From contig NZ_NRQT01000011.1 in the NCBI RefSeq assembly GCF_004119455.1, positions 93,687-157,686 on the forward strand: a stretch of 64,000 nucleotides of DNA, given 5' to 3'. This document shows, piece after piece, positions 35,557 to 45,202 of this stretch. The stretch's first letter is position 1. Every line of letters starts with the position of its first letter. Position numbers and translations under genes: made by a program. The notes below the pieces were generated by a model. It worked only from the letters and a program-made list of their open reading frames with translations. It was not told the DNA's origin and ran no database searches. The stretch comes from Chryseobacterium sp. CH25. Its GTDB lineage: Bacteria > Bacteroidota > Bacteroidia > Flavobacteriales > Weeksellaceae.

Positions 35557-37182
35557 ATGCCTTTATCATATGTGTATGGAGCTTCTGAGGTTCCATTATT
35601 AGGACAGACTATTGGAGGAAATCTTAAAAGTACTGTCGAAAAATTTCCTAATCAAGAAGCACTTGTCTGTGTTCATCAGGGTTACAGAGCTACTTACCAA
35701 GAATTTTACAATCAAACAACTGCTATTGCCAAGGCTCTGATATTTCTAGGAGCAAAAACTGGTGACAGAATCGGAATATGGGCTTCCAACCGCTATGAAT
35801 GGGTACTTCTGCAATATGCTACAGCCAGGATCGGAACTATTCTAGTGAACATCAATCCGGCTTATAGGACTCATGAACTCACATATGTACTCAATCAGTC
35901 TGAAGTCCGCTTTATTTTTTCTTCCTTAAGTTTTAAAACCAGCAACTATAAGGAAATGGTTGAATATGCCAAGGAAGTCTGCCCCACTTTAGAACACGAA
36001 ATTTTCTTTGATGATAATTGGGAAGACTTCGTAAACAACGGCCAGGAGATTTCAGATGAAGTACTCCACAGCTTTGAAGAACATGTACAGTTTGATGATC
36101 CAGTCAATATTCAATATACTTCAGGAACCACTGGTTTCCCAAAAGGAGTTACACTTTCTCATCACAACATTTTAAATAACGGATATTTTATTGGTATTAG
36201 ATTAAAATATACAGAAAAAGACCGTGTCTGTATTCCTGTTCCTTTTTATCACTGTTTCGGAATGGTGATCGGAAATATCTGCTGTACTACTCACGGCGCC
36301 TGTATGGTAATTCCTAATGACAATTTTGATCCCGAAATTACCTTAAAGGCTGTTTCGGATGAAAAATGCACCTCTCTTTACGGCGTTCCTACTATGTTTA
36401 TTGCTGAACTTGCCGTAAAAGATTTTGATTCATATGATTTCTCGAGTTTAAGAACCGGTGTAATGGCTGGCTCTGTATGCCCTCCGGAAATTATGAAGAA
36501 AGTGGAGAATCTGATGAATATTAAAGAAATGAGCATCTGCTATGGAATGACGGAAACCTCCCCCGTGTCTACACAGACTTTAATAGGAACTCCATTAGAG
36601 AAACAAGTCAGTACAGTAGGAACAGTTCAGGATCATCTTGAAATAAAAATTATTGATGAAAGCGGAAAAGTTCTGAAACGTGGTGAGCATGGTGAGCTTT
36701 GTACTAGAGGCTATTCTGTAATGTTGAAATACTGGAATGATCCCGAAAATACAAAAAAAGTTCTGGATGATGCCCGATGGATGCATACCGGCGATATGGC
36801 AGTAATGGATAAAGATGGCTACATCACCATTTCCGGCAGAATTAAAGATCTTATCATTCGTGGCGGAGAAAACATCTCCCCTAAAGAAATTGAAGACTTT
36901 TTATACACTTATACCCATATTCTGGATGTCCAGATCATTGGAGTACCGAGTGATAAATTTGGAGAAGAGGTTATGGCCTGGATAAAAGTAAGGAAAGGTT
37001 TTACAATCACAGAACAGGAGCTGCTTGAATATTGCAAAGGAAGGATTGCCCATTATAAAGTTCCGAAATACTGGAAATTTGTGGATGAGTTCCCGATGAC
37101 GATTTCCGGAAAAATAAGGAAAGTAGAAATGCGGGAAGTTTCTATGAAAGAATTGGGGCTGGAAAATGTGAAAAATCTATAA
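35557..37182 (+). CDS. AMP-binding fatty-acyl-CoA synthetase family protein
   Basis: 541 aa. Core motifs of the ANL superfamily: IQYTSGTTGFPKGVTLSHHN (P-loop, near residue 190), CYGMTETSPVS near 330, WMHTGDMAVMDKDGYITISGR near 408 and the C-terminal lysine motif FPMTISGKIRKVEMRE near 510. The length and order fit medium- or long-chain acyl-CoA ligases. It activates a carboxylic acid through an acyl-AMP to a CoA thioester. Chain-length preference is not predictable. Ended by a strong terminator. Confidence 0.9.
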   Translation: MPLSYVYGASEVPLLGQTIGGNLKSTVEKFPNQEALVCVHQGYRATYQEFYNQTTAIAKALIFLGAKTGDRIGIWASNRYEWVLLQYATARIGTILVNINPAYRTHELTYVLNQSEVRFIFSSLSFKTSNYKEMVEYAKEVCPTLEHEIFFDDNWEDFVNNGQEISDEVLHSFEEHVQFDDPVNIQYTSGTTGFPKGVTLSHHNILNNGYFIGIRLKYTEKDRVCIPVPFYHCFGMVIGNICCTTHGACMVIPNDNFDPEITLKAVSDEKCTSLYGVPTMFIAELAVKDFDSYDFSSLRTGVMAGSVCPPEIMKKVENLMNIKEMSICYGMTETSPVSTQTLIGTPLEKQVSTVGTVQDHLEIKIIDESGKVLKRGEHGELCTRGYSVMLKYWNDPENTKKVLDDARWMHTGDMAVMDKDGYITISGRIKDLIIRGGENISPKEIEDFLYTYTHILDVQIIGVPSDKFGEEVMAWIKVRKGFTITEQELLEYCKGRIAHYKVPKYWKFVDEFPMTISGKIRKVEMREVSMKELGLENVKNL

Positions 37183-37256
37183 CTAAAAATATCGGTTAGC
37201 CATCATCTGTCTAAAAAAAATCAAAATTTCATTAAAAAAATGAGATAAAAATATAT

Positions 37257-37292
37257 AAAATTCACCTAATTCAAGGTGAATTTTATTTTTTT
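37257..37292 (+). terminator. Terminator of the acyl-CoA ligase gene
   Basis: Eleven-bp perfect stem (37257-37267 with 37274-37284), 6-nt loop, then a T-rich tail. Confidence 0.88.
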
Positions 37293-37577
37293 AATAAAAA
37301 GTCAAATTAAATTCTAATCTTACTAATAAAAATTAGAATTATTATGAAGATATATAAACTGAAAACCTCTTCAATAAACGTTTATAAACCAATTATCATT
37401 ATTTATAAATTTAATAACACTTTTTGATATATTATAGAAATAATACATCTTTTCCTGGTAAAAAACACGTATATACCAAAAAAAATATCACATTTTTATT
37501 CCTAAGATAGTGATTAATACAAATTAATTCCTATATTGCCACTACAAAAATTAACAATTTAAAACTAATAACTAACG
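37293..37577. other. AT-rich promoter region of the lanthipeptide locus
   Basis: About 285 bp of very AT-rich DNA. No perfect TAnnTTTG; the best partial is TATATTGC near 37533. No gene is supported. Confidence 0.4.
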
Positions 37578-38417
37578 ATGAGGATTGTAATGGCCATCTG
37601 CGCCCTATTACTTGCTATGCCTGTTTTTTCACAAAAAATTTCGGGTATTGTCACGAATGAAGATAGAGAACCTGTTTCATACAGTTCAATAAGCCTAGGG
37701 AAAGAAAAAACAAGTACTATCACCGATATCAATGGTAAATATTCTTTGGAGATTCCTAATGACACTAATAAAAATGATGATGTCATTATTGAAGCTAATG
37801 GATATGAAAATAAAAAACTTACGGTAAGTGAGATCATCAATAATTCTGATATCAAATTAAGCAAAAAAGTTACTATCATCCAGGAAGTTAATCTAACTGG
37901 GCAAAAAACTAAAAGAGAAATAATAGGAGCAAAAAAAAGACCTATGTTTACCTTCTCTAAAATGTTTGATAAAAATGTTCCTACAATTGAACAAGGCCAA
38001 ATATTCAGTATCTATAACTGGACTAAGATTAACAGTTATAATTTTCATATTATTCCCAGTTCAAGATTTAAAGAAATTACTTTAAAATTAAATATATACA
38101 GTGTTAAGAACGGATTACCTTATGAATCTCTTCTTAATGAAAATATCATATTCAAAACTACTACAACAGGTTGGCAAACTATTGATCTGCAAAAATATAA
38201 GCTGATCTACACTCATCTGGATAAACTGGCTATTACCTTGCAACTGGTGGAGAGTATTCCTCAGGATAATATAGATTTCATATTTGGAATATCCGCTAAG
38301 AAGACATTGTCAAATGATCTGTTATATCATCAGCAGAGCCAAGGAAAATGGGAAACCAGTATGGGAAGTTTTATTTCAAATATAGATGTAAACTACAATA
38401 AAGACAAACGCGAGTAA
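37578..38417 (+). CDS. Secreted protein with carboxypeptidase-like regulatory domain, head of the lanthipeptide locus
   Basis: 279 aa. Signal peptide MRIVMAICALLLAMPVFSQ, then a carboxypeptidase-regulatory-like beta-sandwich (about 20-95: KISGIVTNEDREPVSYSSISL and TDINGKYSLEIP), as in the N-domains of TonB receptors, and a C-terminal 170-residue beta-rich region without a name known to me. It lies 170 bp before the precursor gene on the same strand. Whether it belongs to the lanthipeptide system (for example handling the product outside the cell) is inference from position. Confidence 0.75.
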   Translation: MRIVMAICALLLAMPVFSQKISGIVTNEDREPVSYSSISLGKEKTSTITDINGKYSLEIPNDTNKNDDVIIEANGYENKKLTVSEIINNSDIKLSKKVTIIQEVNLTGQKTKREIIGAKKRPMFTFSKMFDKNVPTIEQGQIFSIYNWTKINSYNFHIIPSSRFKEITLKLNIYSVKNGLPYESLLNENIIFKTTTTGWQTIDLQKYKLIYTHLDKLAITLQLVESIPQDNIDFIFGISAKKTLSNDLLYHQQSQGKWETSMGSFISNIDVNYNKDKRE

Positions 38418-38436
38418 TTATTTGAGTAAAACAAGA

Positions 38437-38529
38437 ATGAATTCTGTTTTGAAAATTTTTACAGCTCTAATTATTATCCAACCAATTTTTCATACTTACC
38501 ATTATCAATCAATGAGGTATTACAATTAA
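38437..38529 (+). CDS. Possible 30-aa hydrophobic peptide ORF
   Basis: ATG at 38437 to TAA at 38529: a 30-residue reading frame with a hydrophobic stretch (FTALIIIQPIF), in the gap between the secreted protein and the precursor. It has no leader-like sequence and no cysteine, so it is not a second precursor. Coding is uncertain. Confidence 0.2.
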   Translation: MNSVLKIFTALIIIQPIFHTYHYQSMRYYN

Positions 38530-38587
38530 TACATATAAAGCGGAAACCGAAAAGCTAACGAGTAGGTAAATTTTAAATTTTTTAACC

Positions 38588-38776
38588 ATGAGCAAAAAGC
38601 TTACAAAAAAGTTAACTCTTAAAAAAGAGAAGTTATCACAATTGAACTCTGACGAAATGAAGTCTGTAAAAGCAGGAAAACTAGCATTCACATCTGTATT
38701 TGACTGTACACACTGGACATGTACAGCTGGAAGTACTAGATCTTCTGATGCATGTATTTGCCCAACAACAGCATAA
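38588..38776 (+). CDS. Class I lanthipeptide precursor
   Basis: 62 aa. Residues 1-30 are a Lys-rich leader of the Bacteroidota class I type (LTLKKEKLSQLNSDEMKSVKAG), with the likely cut after AG at 29-30. The 32-residue core holds four Cys (40, 45, 56, 58) and eleven Ser/Thr (35, 36, 41, 44, 46, 49, 50, 52, 53, 60, 61), so up to four (methyl)lanthionine rings and several leftover dehydro residues are possible. LanB and LanC follow in the same orientation. A hairpin right after the gene may keep precursor mRNA in excess. Confidence 0.87.
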   Translation: MSKKLTKKLTLKKEKLSQLNSDEMKSVKAGKLAFTSVFDCTHWTCTAGSTRSSDACICPTTA

Positions 38777-38801
38777 TAAATCAGAACATTTTACAAAAGA
38801 A

Positions 38802-38830
38802 AGCTACTCCCCAGGGAGTAGCTACTTTTA
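38802..38830 (+). terminator. Hairpin (attenuator) between precursor and biosynthesis genes
   Basis: Perfect 9-bp stem AGCTACTCC/GGAGTAGCT (38802-38810 with 38815-38823) and a short T-containing tail. Because genes continue downstream, partial read-through is expected. Confidence 0.7.
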
Positions 38831-38840
38831 AAAGCTTATC

Positions 38841-39758
38841 ATGACAAAAAAATTAAAAATAGGCCTTTTAGAGTTTGGAATCAGAGAAAATTCACTTAAC
38901 AATTCTAAAAAGTCATTATACGATATCATCGATTATGCTACAAGAGCAGACGAAATTGGGTTCTCAAGATTCTGGGTTACTGAAAATTATTTTTCAAAAG
39001 CACATGATATGGCCTGGTCTACTCCTGAAATGTTACTTCCTATATTATTAGGATTAACAGATAAAATAAAAATTGGAATTGCAGGCATTATTCTGCCTTT
39101 ACAAAGTCCATTCAGAGTAGCTCATAATTACAAACTATTGTCAAGTTTATACCCTAAAAGAATAGATCTTGGATTTGTAAAAGGTCTGGTAGGCGAATAT
39201 GATCTTCAATACTTTAGTACAGATGTGGATAAGGATACTTATTCTTCTTCCTTCCTTCCAAAACTGGAATCTACCTTAAGTTTCTTAAGAGAAGAAAGTG
39301 AATTTCTTAAAAAAGATTTAATCATTCCTCCTTATAAAGGTAATATTCCTGATGTATGGTATATGGGAGCTTCACACTCCGGATTGAATGTATCCTTACA
39401 ACATGATCTTAATTTTGCAAGATCTATATTTCATACAGGATCCAACAAAGAATATTTAAAGGAAGAATTACAAAACTTTAAAGCAGAATACAAAGCAAAA
39501 CATGGAAAGGAACCTTCTATGGTATTAACTTTTTCCGGCTGCTGTCATAAAACAAAACAAAAAGCAATAAAAGTTGCCCAAAAAAGTACCAATATCGATT
39601 TAAATAATATAAATCTTATTGGAGACGGAAGCTTTTTCCACGAAAAACTTCTGGAGTTTAAAGAATTATACGGATACAATGAATTTATCTTTAATAATAT
39701 CTCCAGATCACACAAAGATTCTTTAACCGCTATCGAAATATTAAGCCAATATGTATAA
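38841..39758 (+). CDS. Luciferase-like (LLM class) oxidoreductase of the lanthipeptide cluster
   Basis: 305 aa. Bacterial-luciferase-like TIM barrel: KIGLLEFGIRENS at the N-terminus, DYATRADEIGFSRFWVTENY, IKIGIAGIILPLQSPFRVAHNYKLLSSLYPKRIDLGFVKG and VWYMGASHSG. The group matches MsnO8-family LLM enzymes, which use reduced FMN or F420. It overlaps lanC by 8 bp, so it is part of the pathway. In other lanthipeptides, flavin- or F420-dependent enzymes reduce dehydro residues to D-amino acids; that role here is a hypothesis. Hydroxylation of the peptide is an alternative. Confidence 0.85.
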   Translation: MTKKLKIGLLEFGIRENSLNNSKKSLYDIIDYATRADEIGFSRFWVTENYFSKAHDMAWSTPEMLLPILLGLTDKIKIGIAGIILPLQSPFRVAHNYKLLSSLYPKRIDLGFVKGLVGEYDLQYFSTDVDKDTYSSSFLPKLESTLSFLREESEFLKKDLIIPPYKGNIPDVWYMGASHSGLNVSLQHDLNFARSIFHTGSNKEYLKEELQNFKAEYKAKHGKEPSMVLTFSGCCHKTKQKAIKVAQKSTNIDLNNINLIGDGSFFHEKLLEFKELYGYNEFIFNNISRSHKDSLTAIEILSQYV

Positions 39759-40905
39759 AGATAAAATTGATTTTTTTCTAAACGAAATTTCAAAAAAATG
39801 CAATGAGGACAAAGCTGAAAATATTACCTTCAGCCTGGGCAGTAGTTATTATTCATTATTTTACAATGAGGATGTAGAGATTGAAAAAGTTGAAACCCTC
39901 ATCGATATGGCTTCCGAAGCTTCTTATTATTCATTCGCCACTGGCAGTCTCGCGGTGATCTATTTTATGAGACTTTTACATACTGCCGACATTATTACAG
40001 ATGAAGATATTGATGGAATAGAAGAAGATTCCATCGAATTTTTCTTAGAATTACTTGCTACCTGCGTAGACAAGAAAGAATATGACCTATTTACAGGTCT
40101 TATTGGCTTAGGTCTTTATTTTATTGAAATTCAAAGATTTGACACTGTAGCAAAAATAGTGTCATATATTGACCATTTAAAACATGAACAAAACAATTCA
40201 TATTTCTGGATTGATCATATAGTAAAAGAAGATAATATTTGCGATCTGGGTCTGGCTCATGGTTTACCATCCATCATTTCCTTTTTAGCAGAATGTTATC
40301 ATAAAAACTGTGAGAAAGAAACCTGCGAGAAATTAATCAGAGGAGCTGTTAACTTTCTTATAAAACTCTATGAAGAAAATAAAAATGCAGCCCATATATT
40401 TCCTTCAAAGATTAATGTAGTTACCGGTGAAAAACAATTATCAAACAGGCTGGCATGGTGTTATGGTGACTTAGGTGTAGCACTCAGCATATGGAAAGCC
40501 TATACCGTTTTGCAGGATGAAAACCTAAAAGACATCTGTCTTAATATTATTTTAAATTCTGCAAAAATAAGATTGGATCAATCGGGAGTATTCCAAAGTA
40601 CAAAATATAATTGTGTAGACACAGGGATCTGCCATGGTACATCGGGAATATCTCATATTTTCAATAAATTCTTCAAAATTTTCCAACAGGAGGAACTAAA
40701 AGAAGCTCACGATTACTGGATGTCTATTACATTACAACAGCTCGAAAAAGGAATAAAATTCCCTTATGATCCTAAAAATGATGTATGGGTAGAACATACC
40801 GGCCTTCTGGAAGGTATTTCCGGAGTAGGGATGGTATTATTGGATTATCAGTATCCTGACAAAGCTAAGGATTGGGACAAAATTTATTTAATGAACATAG
40901 GATGA
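39751..40905 (+). CDS. Lanthionine synthetase C family cyclase (LanC)
   Basis: 384 aa. The LanC signatures are complete: LGLAHGLPSIISFL (active-site His, near residue 167), AWCYGDLGVALSIW (zinc Cys, near 237) and DTGICHGTSGISHIF (zinc Cys and His, near 293), followed by a late ISGVGMVLLDYQ block. LanC enzymes add Cys thiols to dehydro residues to close the thioether rings. The start overlaps the oxidoreductase stop by 8 bp and the stop overlaps lanB (ATGA), so the three are translationally coupled. Confidence 0.93.
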   Translation: MYKDKIDFFLNEISKKCNEDKAENITFSLGSSYYSLFYNEDVEIEKVETLIDMASEASYYSFATGSLAVIYFMRLLHTADIITDEDIDGIEEDSIEFFLELLATCVDKKEYDLFTGLIGLGLYFIEIQRFDTVAKIVSYIDHLKHEQNNSYFWIDHIVKEDNICDLGLAHGLPSIISFLAECYHKNCEKETCEKLIRGAVNFLIKLYEENKNAAHIFPSKINVVTGEKQLSNRLAWCYGDLGVALSIWKAYTVLQDENLKDICLNIILNSAKIRLDQSGVFQSTKYNCVDTGICHGTSGISHIFNKFFKIFQQEELKEAHDYWMSITLQQLEKGIKFPYDPKNDVWVEHTGLLEGISGVGMVLLDYQYPDKAKDWDKIYLMNIG

Positions 40906-43900
40906 AATATAACGATATCGAAAGACTAAACTTTTATTTACTGAGAACTCCTTCTTTTCCACAAACAAATATTGAAGAGTGGGAAAAAGATATCAATACA
41001 GAAAGTTTCCGAAAAGCAATTTATCTATCTTCACCAGACTTATATGATCAGCTTATTCTTTGGGATAAAAAAAAACTGCCAAAAGAGAAAGCTGATAAAA
41101 TAAAAAAATCTTTACTTAAGTACTGGCTAAGAATACATTTCAGAACTATTCCGTTTGGAACCAATGCCGGAGTAAGCATGGGACAATGGGATCACCATAC
41201 CCTGATAACACTGGATAAAGAACAGGATAAAGTTTATGCCCGACTAGACATGCAGGTTATCCATGATATTGTTGAGCTACTGGAACAAAAAATATTAATA
41301 AGACAAGCCTGTACATATTACACTAACAATACAATATACAGTACTAAAAACAAATATCGCTATATTGAACCTTCTTCAAAAGATTCAATGCTGAGCTATG
41401 AGGTAATTTCTACAGAAAAAAATAAATATTTAAATTCAATTATAAAAGTCTGTCAGAATGGGCTGAAGCTTTCATCAATCATAGAAGTATTGGTCAATCA
41501 GGATATTTCCTATGAAGACAGCTTTGACTATATCAATGAACTTATCGATTCAAAAATTCTTGTCAGTGAACTTTCTCCAAAGGTTACTGATAAATATTTT
41601 CAGGATTCCATCTATCAGTTTTTAAAAGGAATAACAATTCCTGTTTCAGAAAAAAATAGCGATGATGCACAGCTTATCGCTCAGCTGATTTCCATATTTG
41701 AAATTGTACATGAAGTAAATGAAACCCGTGAAATAGGTAATGCTTTTGATAAGGCATATCAAATTTTAAGTACCATAGGAATCCTAAGCAGCAAGAAAAA
41801 CGTCCTTCAAACCGAATTATTAAAAGGCAAGGTTTCTAATTCACTTAATAAGAATATTTTTAAAGATTTTAAAAAGGTAATTTCCCTAGCCTTTCAAATT
41901 GGAGCTGAGGACACTATTGAAGCACTGGAAAATTTCAAAAAAGTATTTACAGCAAGATACGATCAGCAGGAAATTCCTTTATTATTAGCACTTGATCCGC
42001 TGTCAGGTATCAATTACCCATTACATTCAGATCATGATACTCCTGACTTAATTGGGGGAATTCAGTTTAAGTCTGAAAATAAATCCAATATAATTCGGGG
42101 ATCTCTAAAATGGAATGAATTTCTAGGTAAGAAATTAATTGATGCCGCCCAAAACAATAATCATTCAATACATCTTACCCAAGACGATTTGGTACCATTT
42201 TTACATGAAAATAAAAATGTTCCATTTTCAATGTCTTCGTTGATACAAATTTATGAAGATCAGGAAAAACAGCCTGTCATTTTCCATAAGTTCACAGATG
42301 GTCCATCATCATCAACTTATCTCGGACGTTTTTGTCATATGGATGACCAGTTGGAAGAATCTGTAAAAGCGGCTTTATTGCAGGAAGAAAATTTCTTTGA
42401 AGATCAAATCATTGCAGAAATTGCCCATACACCACAGCCAAGAATTGGAAATATTCTTCTAAGACCATGTTTAAGAAAATACGAAATCCCGGTTATTACT
42501 CCACATAGTACGGATAGTGAGCCAATTTATCTGAATGATCTGATGATTTCTATCAAAAATGATAGGATTATTCTTCGTTCCAAAAAATACAATAAAGAAG
42601 TCATTCCAAGTCTTTCATCTGCTCACAATTATAATTTACATAAAGTACCTCTTTATCATTTCCTTTGTGATCTCCAGTATCAGAATGCAAGTCCTTCTTA
42701 TTCCTGGAATTGGGGGATGTTTACCAATTATGATTACCTTCCAAGGGTCATGGTAAATAATGTTATTTTATCAAGAACATCATGGCAACTTTCCTATGAG
42801 AAAATCTTTAATAAAAAACAGGCATCTGTAAATATTCTCAGAGATTACTTAAAAGAAAGGAAAATTCCGGAGATCTTTACTTTTGCAGAAAGAGATATGG
42901 AGCTTCCTGTATTCATGAATGAGGATGTTTCTCTGGAAATTTTGCTGGATCATCTCACCAAAGAAAAAAACATACGGGTTTTTGAAAACCTTTCTCATCA
43001 GTATGAAAGTATCGTAAAAGATACCAAGGGTAATATACACAGCAATGAGTTTCTCATTCCATGGAATAATATAAGCAGCAAAAAAAACAAAGCACTACCA
43101 CTTTCTACCGTTAAAAATACGGTAACCAGAAATTTTGTTCCGGGAAGTGAATGGCTTTTTTATAAAATCTACAGCAGTCCAAAGGTTACCGATCAGATTA
43201 TCAAAAATGCCATTTGCAAATTTGCCAATACCCTTATCAAAAAAGGGGTTATCAAAAAATGGTTTTTTATGCGATACAGCGATCCAGATCATCATATCAG
43301 GCTTCGTTTTTTGACTTCATCTGAGAATCACAGCATTTCAAATCAGATTTATCAGCTACTTGATAAATATCTAAATCAGGAAATGATTATCCATAAAATT
43401 GTTGTAGATACCTACAACAGAGAGATTGAGCGATATGGAGAATCTACCATTGATCATATGGAAAGTATTTTCCATTTTGACAGTGAATGTGTTTGTTCAT
43501 TACTAAAAGAAGCAGAATTAACAGAAACAGTTACCTGGAAATTTGCTGTTGTAGGAATTGATAGAATCCTGGATGATTTTGGCTATAATCAAACTGAAAA
43601 AAGAGATATAATGAGCCAGCTTGCCAATGGATATGGCAGTATGGTTGATGAAGACTCCAAAACAGCCTTAAAAGATAAATACAGAAACCATAGAAGCGAC
43701 CTTCTCCAGCTTTTGACAGAAAATAATGACATTAGTAAAATAATAAATATCAGGACAAAAAAAACTGCCAGTTATATTGCTGACATTAAAAAGTTACAGT
43801 CTGAACAGATCGTTAAATCAATAGTAATAAGCTATATTCATATGTTCATCAACAGAATGTTTGCTTCAAAACCTAATCTCTATGAATCTATTTTGTATTA

Positions 43901-43952
43901 TTTTTTACACAAAAGTTATGACTCATTATTAAATATGAAAAAACTAACATAG
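40902..43952 (+). CDS. Lantibiotic dehydratase (LanB), full length with elimination domain
   Basis: 1016 aa from the ATG at 40902 (MKYNDIERLNFYLLRTPSFP), chosen for the ATGA overlap with lanC. Residues about 1-700 are the glutamylation domain (RIHFRTIPFGTNAGVSMGQWD near 83-105; RPCLRKYEIPVITP; SSAHNYNLHKVPLYHFL), and about 745-1010 the thiopeptide-type/SpaB_C elimination domain (GSEWLFYKIYSSP, WFFMRYSDPDHHIRLRF). Such enzymes activate Ser/Thr with Glu-tRNA(Glu) and eliminate to Dha/Dhb. Both halves are on one chain, as in classical NisB. Confidence 0.93.
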   Translation: MKYNDIERLNFYLLRTPSFPQTNIEEWEKDINTESFRKAIYLSSPDLYDQLILWDKKKLPKEKADKIKKSLLKYWLRIHFRTIPFGTNAGVSMGQWDHHTLITLDKEQDKVYARLDMQVIHDIVELLEQKILIRQACTYYTNNTIYSTKNKYRYIEPSSKDSMLSYEVISTEKNKYLNSIIKVCQNGLKLSSIIEVLVNQDISYEDSFDYINELIDSKILVSELSPKVTDKYFQDSIYQFLKGITIPVSEKNSDDAQLIAQLISIFEIVHEVNETREIGNAFDKAYQILSTIGILSSKKNVLQTELLKGKVSNSLNKNIFKDFKKVISLAFQIGAEDTIEALENFKKVFTARYDQQEIPLLLALDPLSGINYPLHSDHDTPDLIGGIQFKSENKSNIIRGSLKWNEFLGKKLIDAAQNNNHSIHLTQDDLVPFLHENKNVPFSMSSLIQIYEDQEKQPVIFHKFTDGPSSSTYLGRFCHMDDQLEESVKAALLQEENFFEDQIIAEIAHTPQPRIGNILLRPCLRKYEIPVITPHSTDSEPIYLNDLMISIKNDRIILRSKKYNKEVIPSLSSAHNYNLHKVPLYHFLCDLQYQNASPSYSWNWGMFTNYDYLPRVMVNNVILSRTSWQLSYEKIFNKKQASVNILRDYLKERKIPEIFTFAERDMELPVFMNEDVSLEILLDHLTKEKNIRVFENLSHQYESIVKDTKGNIHSNEFLIPWNNISSKKNKALPLSTVKNTVTRNFVPGSEWLFYKIYSSPKVTDQIIKNAICKFANTLIKKGVIKKWFFMRYSDPDHHIRLRFLTSSENHSISNQIYQLLDKYLNQEMIIHKIVVDTYNREIERYGESTIDHMESIFHFDSECVCSLLKEAELTETVTWKFAVVGIDRILDDFGYNQTEKRDIMSQLANGYGSMVDEDSKTALKDKYRNHRSDLLQLLTENNDISKIINIRTKKTASYIADIKKLQSEQIVKSIVISYIHMFINRMFASKPNLYESILYYFLHKSYDSLLNMKKLT

Positions 43953-43953
43953 A

Positions 43954-45188
43954 ATGACCAGGATTGCTTTAATAAACTGTTATTTTGGAAAAAAATGGCC
44001 TTCCTATTTCAACCATTTCTTGTTTAGCTGCAAATACAATTCGGATGTAGACTTTTTAATATTTACTAATCTGGAAGCCCCTTTTCAAATAGCCAATGTT
44101 CATTTTATAAAGATCAATGATCTAAGTGAATTCAGTAAAATTGCCAGTGAAAAACTGAATTTATCTATCAATATTTTGGATGGCTATAAACTGTGTGATT
44201 TTAAACCTGCTTATGGCCTTATTTTTCAGGAATATTTGAAAAATTATGACTTTTGGGGATATTGCGATATTGATATCATTTTTGGAAACATCCGATATTT
44301 TCTTACCGAGAAAATATTGAAAAATATGATGTTATTTCGCCCCTTAAAAATTATCCCGCGGGATTCTTTACTTTATTCAGAAACAATGAGCAATGCATTA
44401 ATCTTTTTAAACAGAGTAAAGATTACGCACATATTTTAGAAAATAGACGACACTTTTGTTTTGATGAATGTAACTTTGAATTTGACCTTGTTCATACCAA
44501 AGATATTACAGATATCACCACTGAAATTGAAAGCTTTACACTTGTTTTAAGAAGACTTGAACTTCAAAAGGAAATTAAGTATTATCATAAAAATATAGTA
44601 CAGGAATTTACCTATTCAGCAGTAGTTCATCATTGGGTAGAAGGAAATATTGTTAATAGTATAACTGAAAAGCAATACCTACTGATTCACCTTATCAATG
44701 TCAAAGACAATCAGTATTTTTTTATTGATCCAATTAAATTTAAAGGCAATTTTTCAATTTCTCCAAAGGGCATCAATTATTCATTCAATAAGCTAACCTA
44801 CTCTTTAAAGAAAATAAAGGAAAAAATAAAGGAAAACAACAGACATATCTATTACAGGTTTTTATTGTTCAAATCGAAACTTCTCTCCTATACCGAAAAA
44901 CAACACGTTAATTTTCTTGAAGAACAATCGTATAAAATTGGAAGATCCCATATTATTTTTTATCCGCAGGAACAGAACAAACTTGTTATTCTTAACGTAC
45001 TAGAGCAAACATTTCATTACAATCAGTTTTCTCTTTATAGGCTTAAAAACAATAAATGGATAGGAGTAAACAAAAATGCAATCAGTACTATTGACTTTCA
45101 TTTTAAAAATAAAGAAAGTATTCCTTATAAAATAAGTATACACAATACAAGAAATCGCATCAGCGAAAATGCATATTATATCTATTAA
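43954..45188 (+). pseudogene. DUF6625-like glycosyltransferase-type protein, frameshifted
   Basis: Two frames carry one protein. The first, from the ATG at 43954, gives MTRIALINCYFGKKWPSYF, later DFWGYCDIDIIFGNIR (a DxD-like CDIDIIFG site near residue 107), and drifts out of phase after residue ~122. The second frame continues with YDVISPLKNYPAGFFTLFRNN and stays open to 45188. Adding one A to the A5 run at 44320-44324 joins them into 411 aa. The first half is DUF6625/glycosyltransferase-like; the second has no domain I know. It starts 1 bp after lanB, so it belongs to the operon and may modify the peptide. Confidence 0.75.
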
Positions 45189-45202
45189 AAACTGTCGCAT
45201 TC

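Noticed and set aside
38437..38529. Second lanthipeptide precursor
   Set aside because: The 30-residue frame has no leader motif and no Cys; kept only as a low-confidence ORF.
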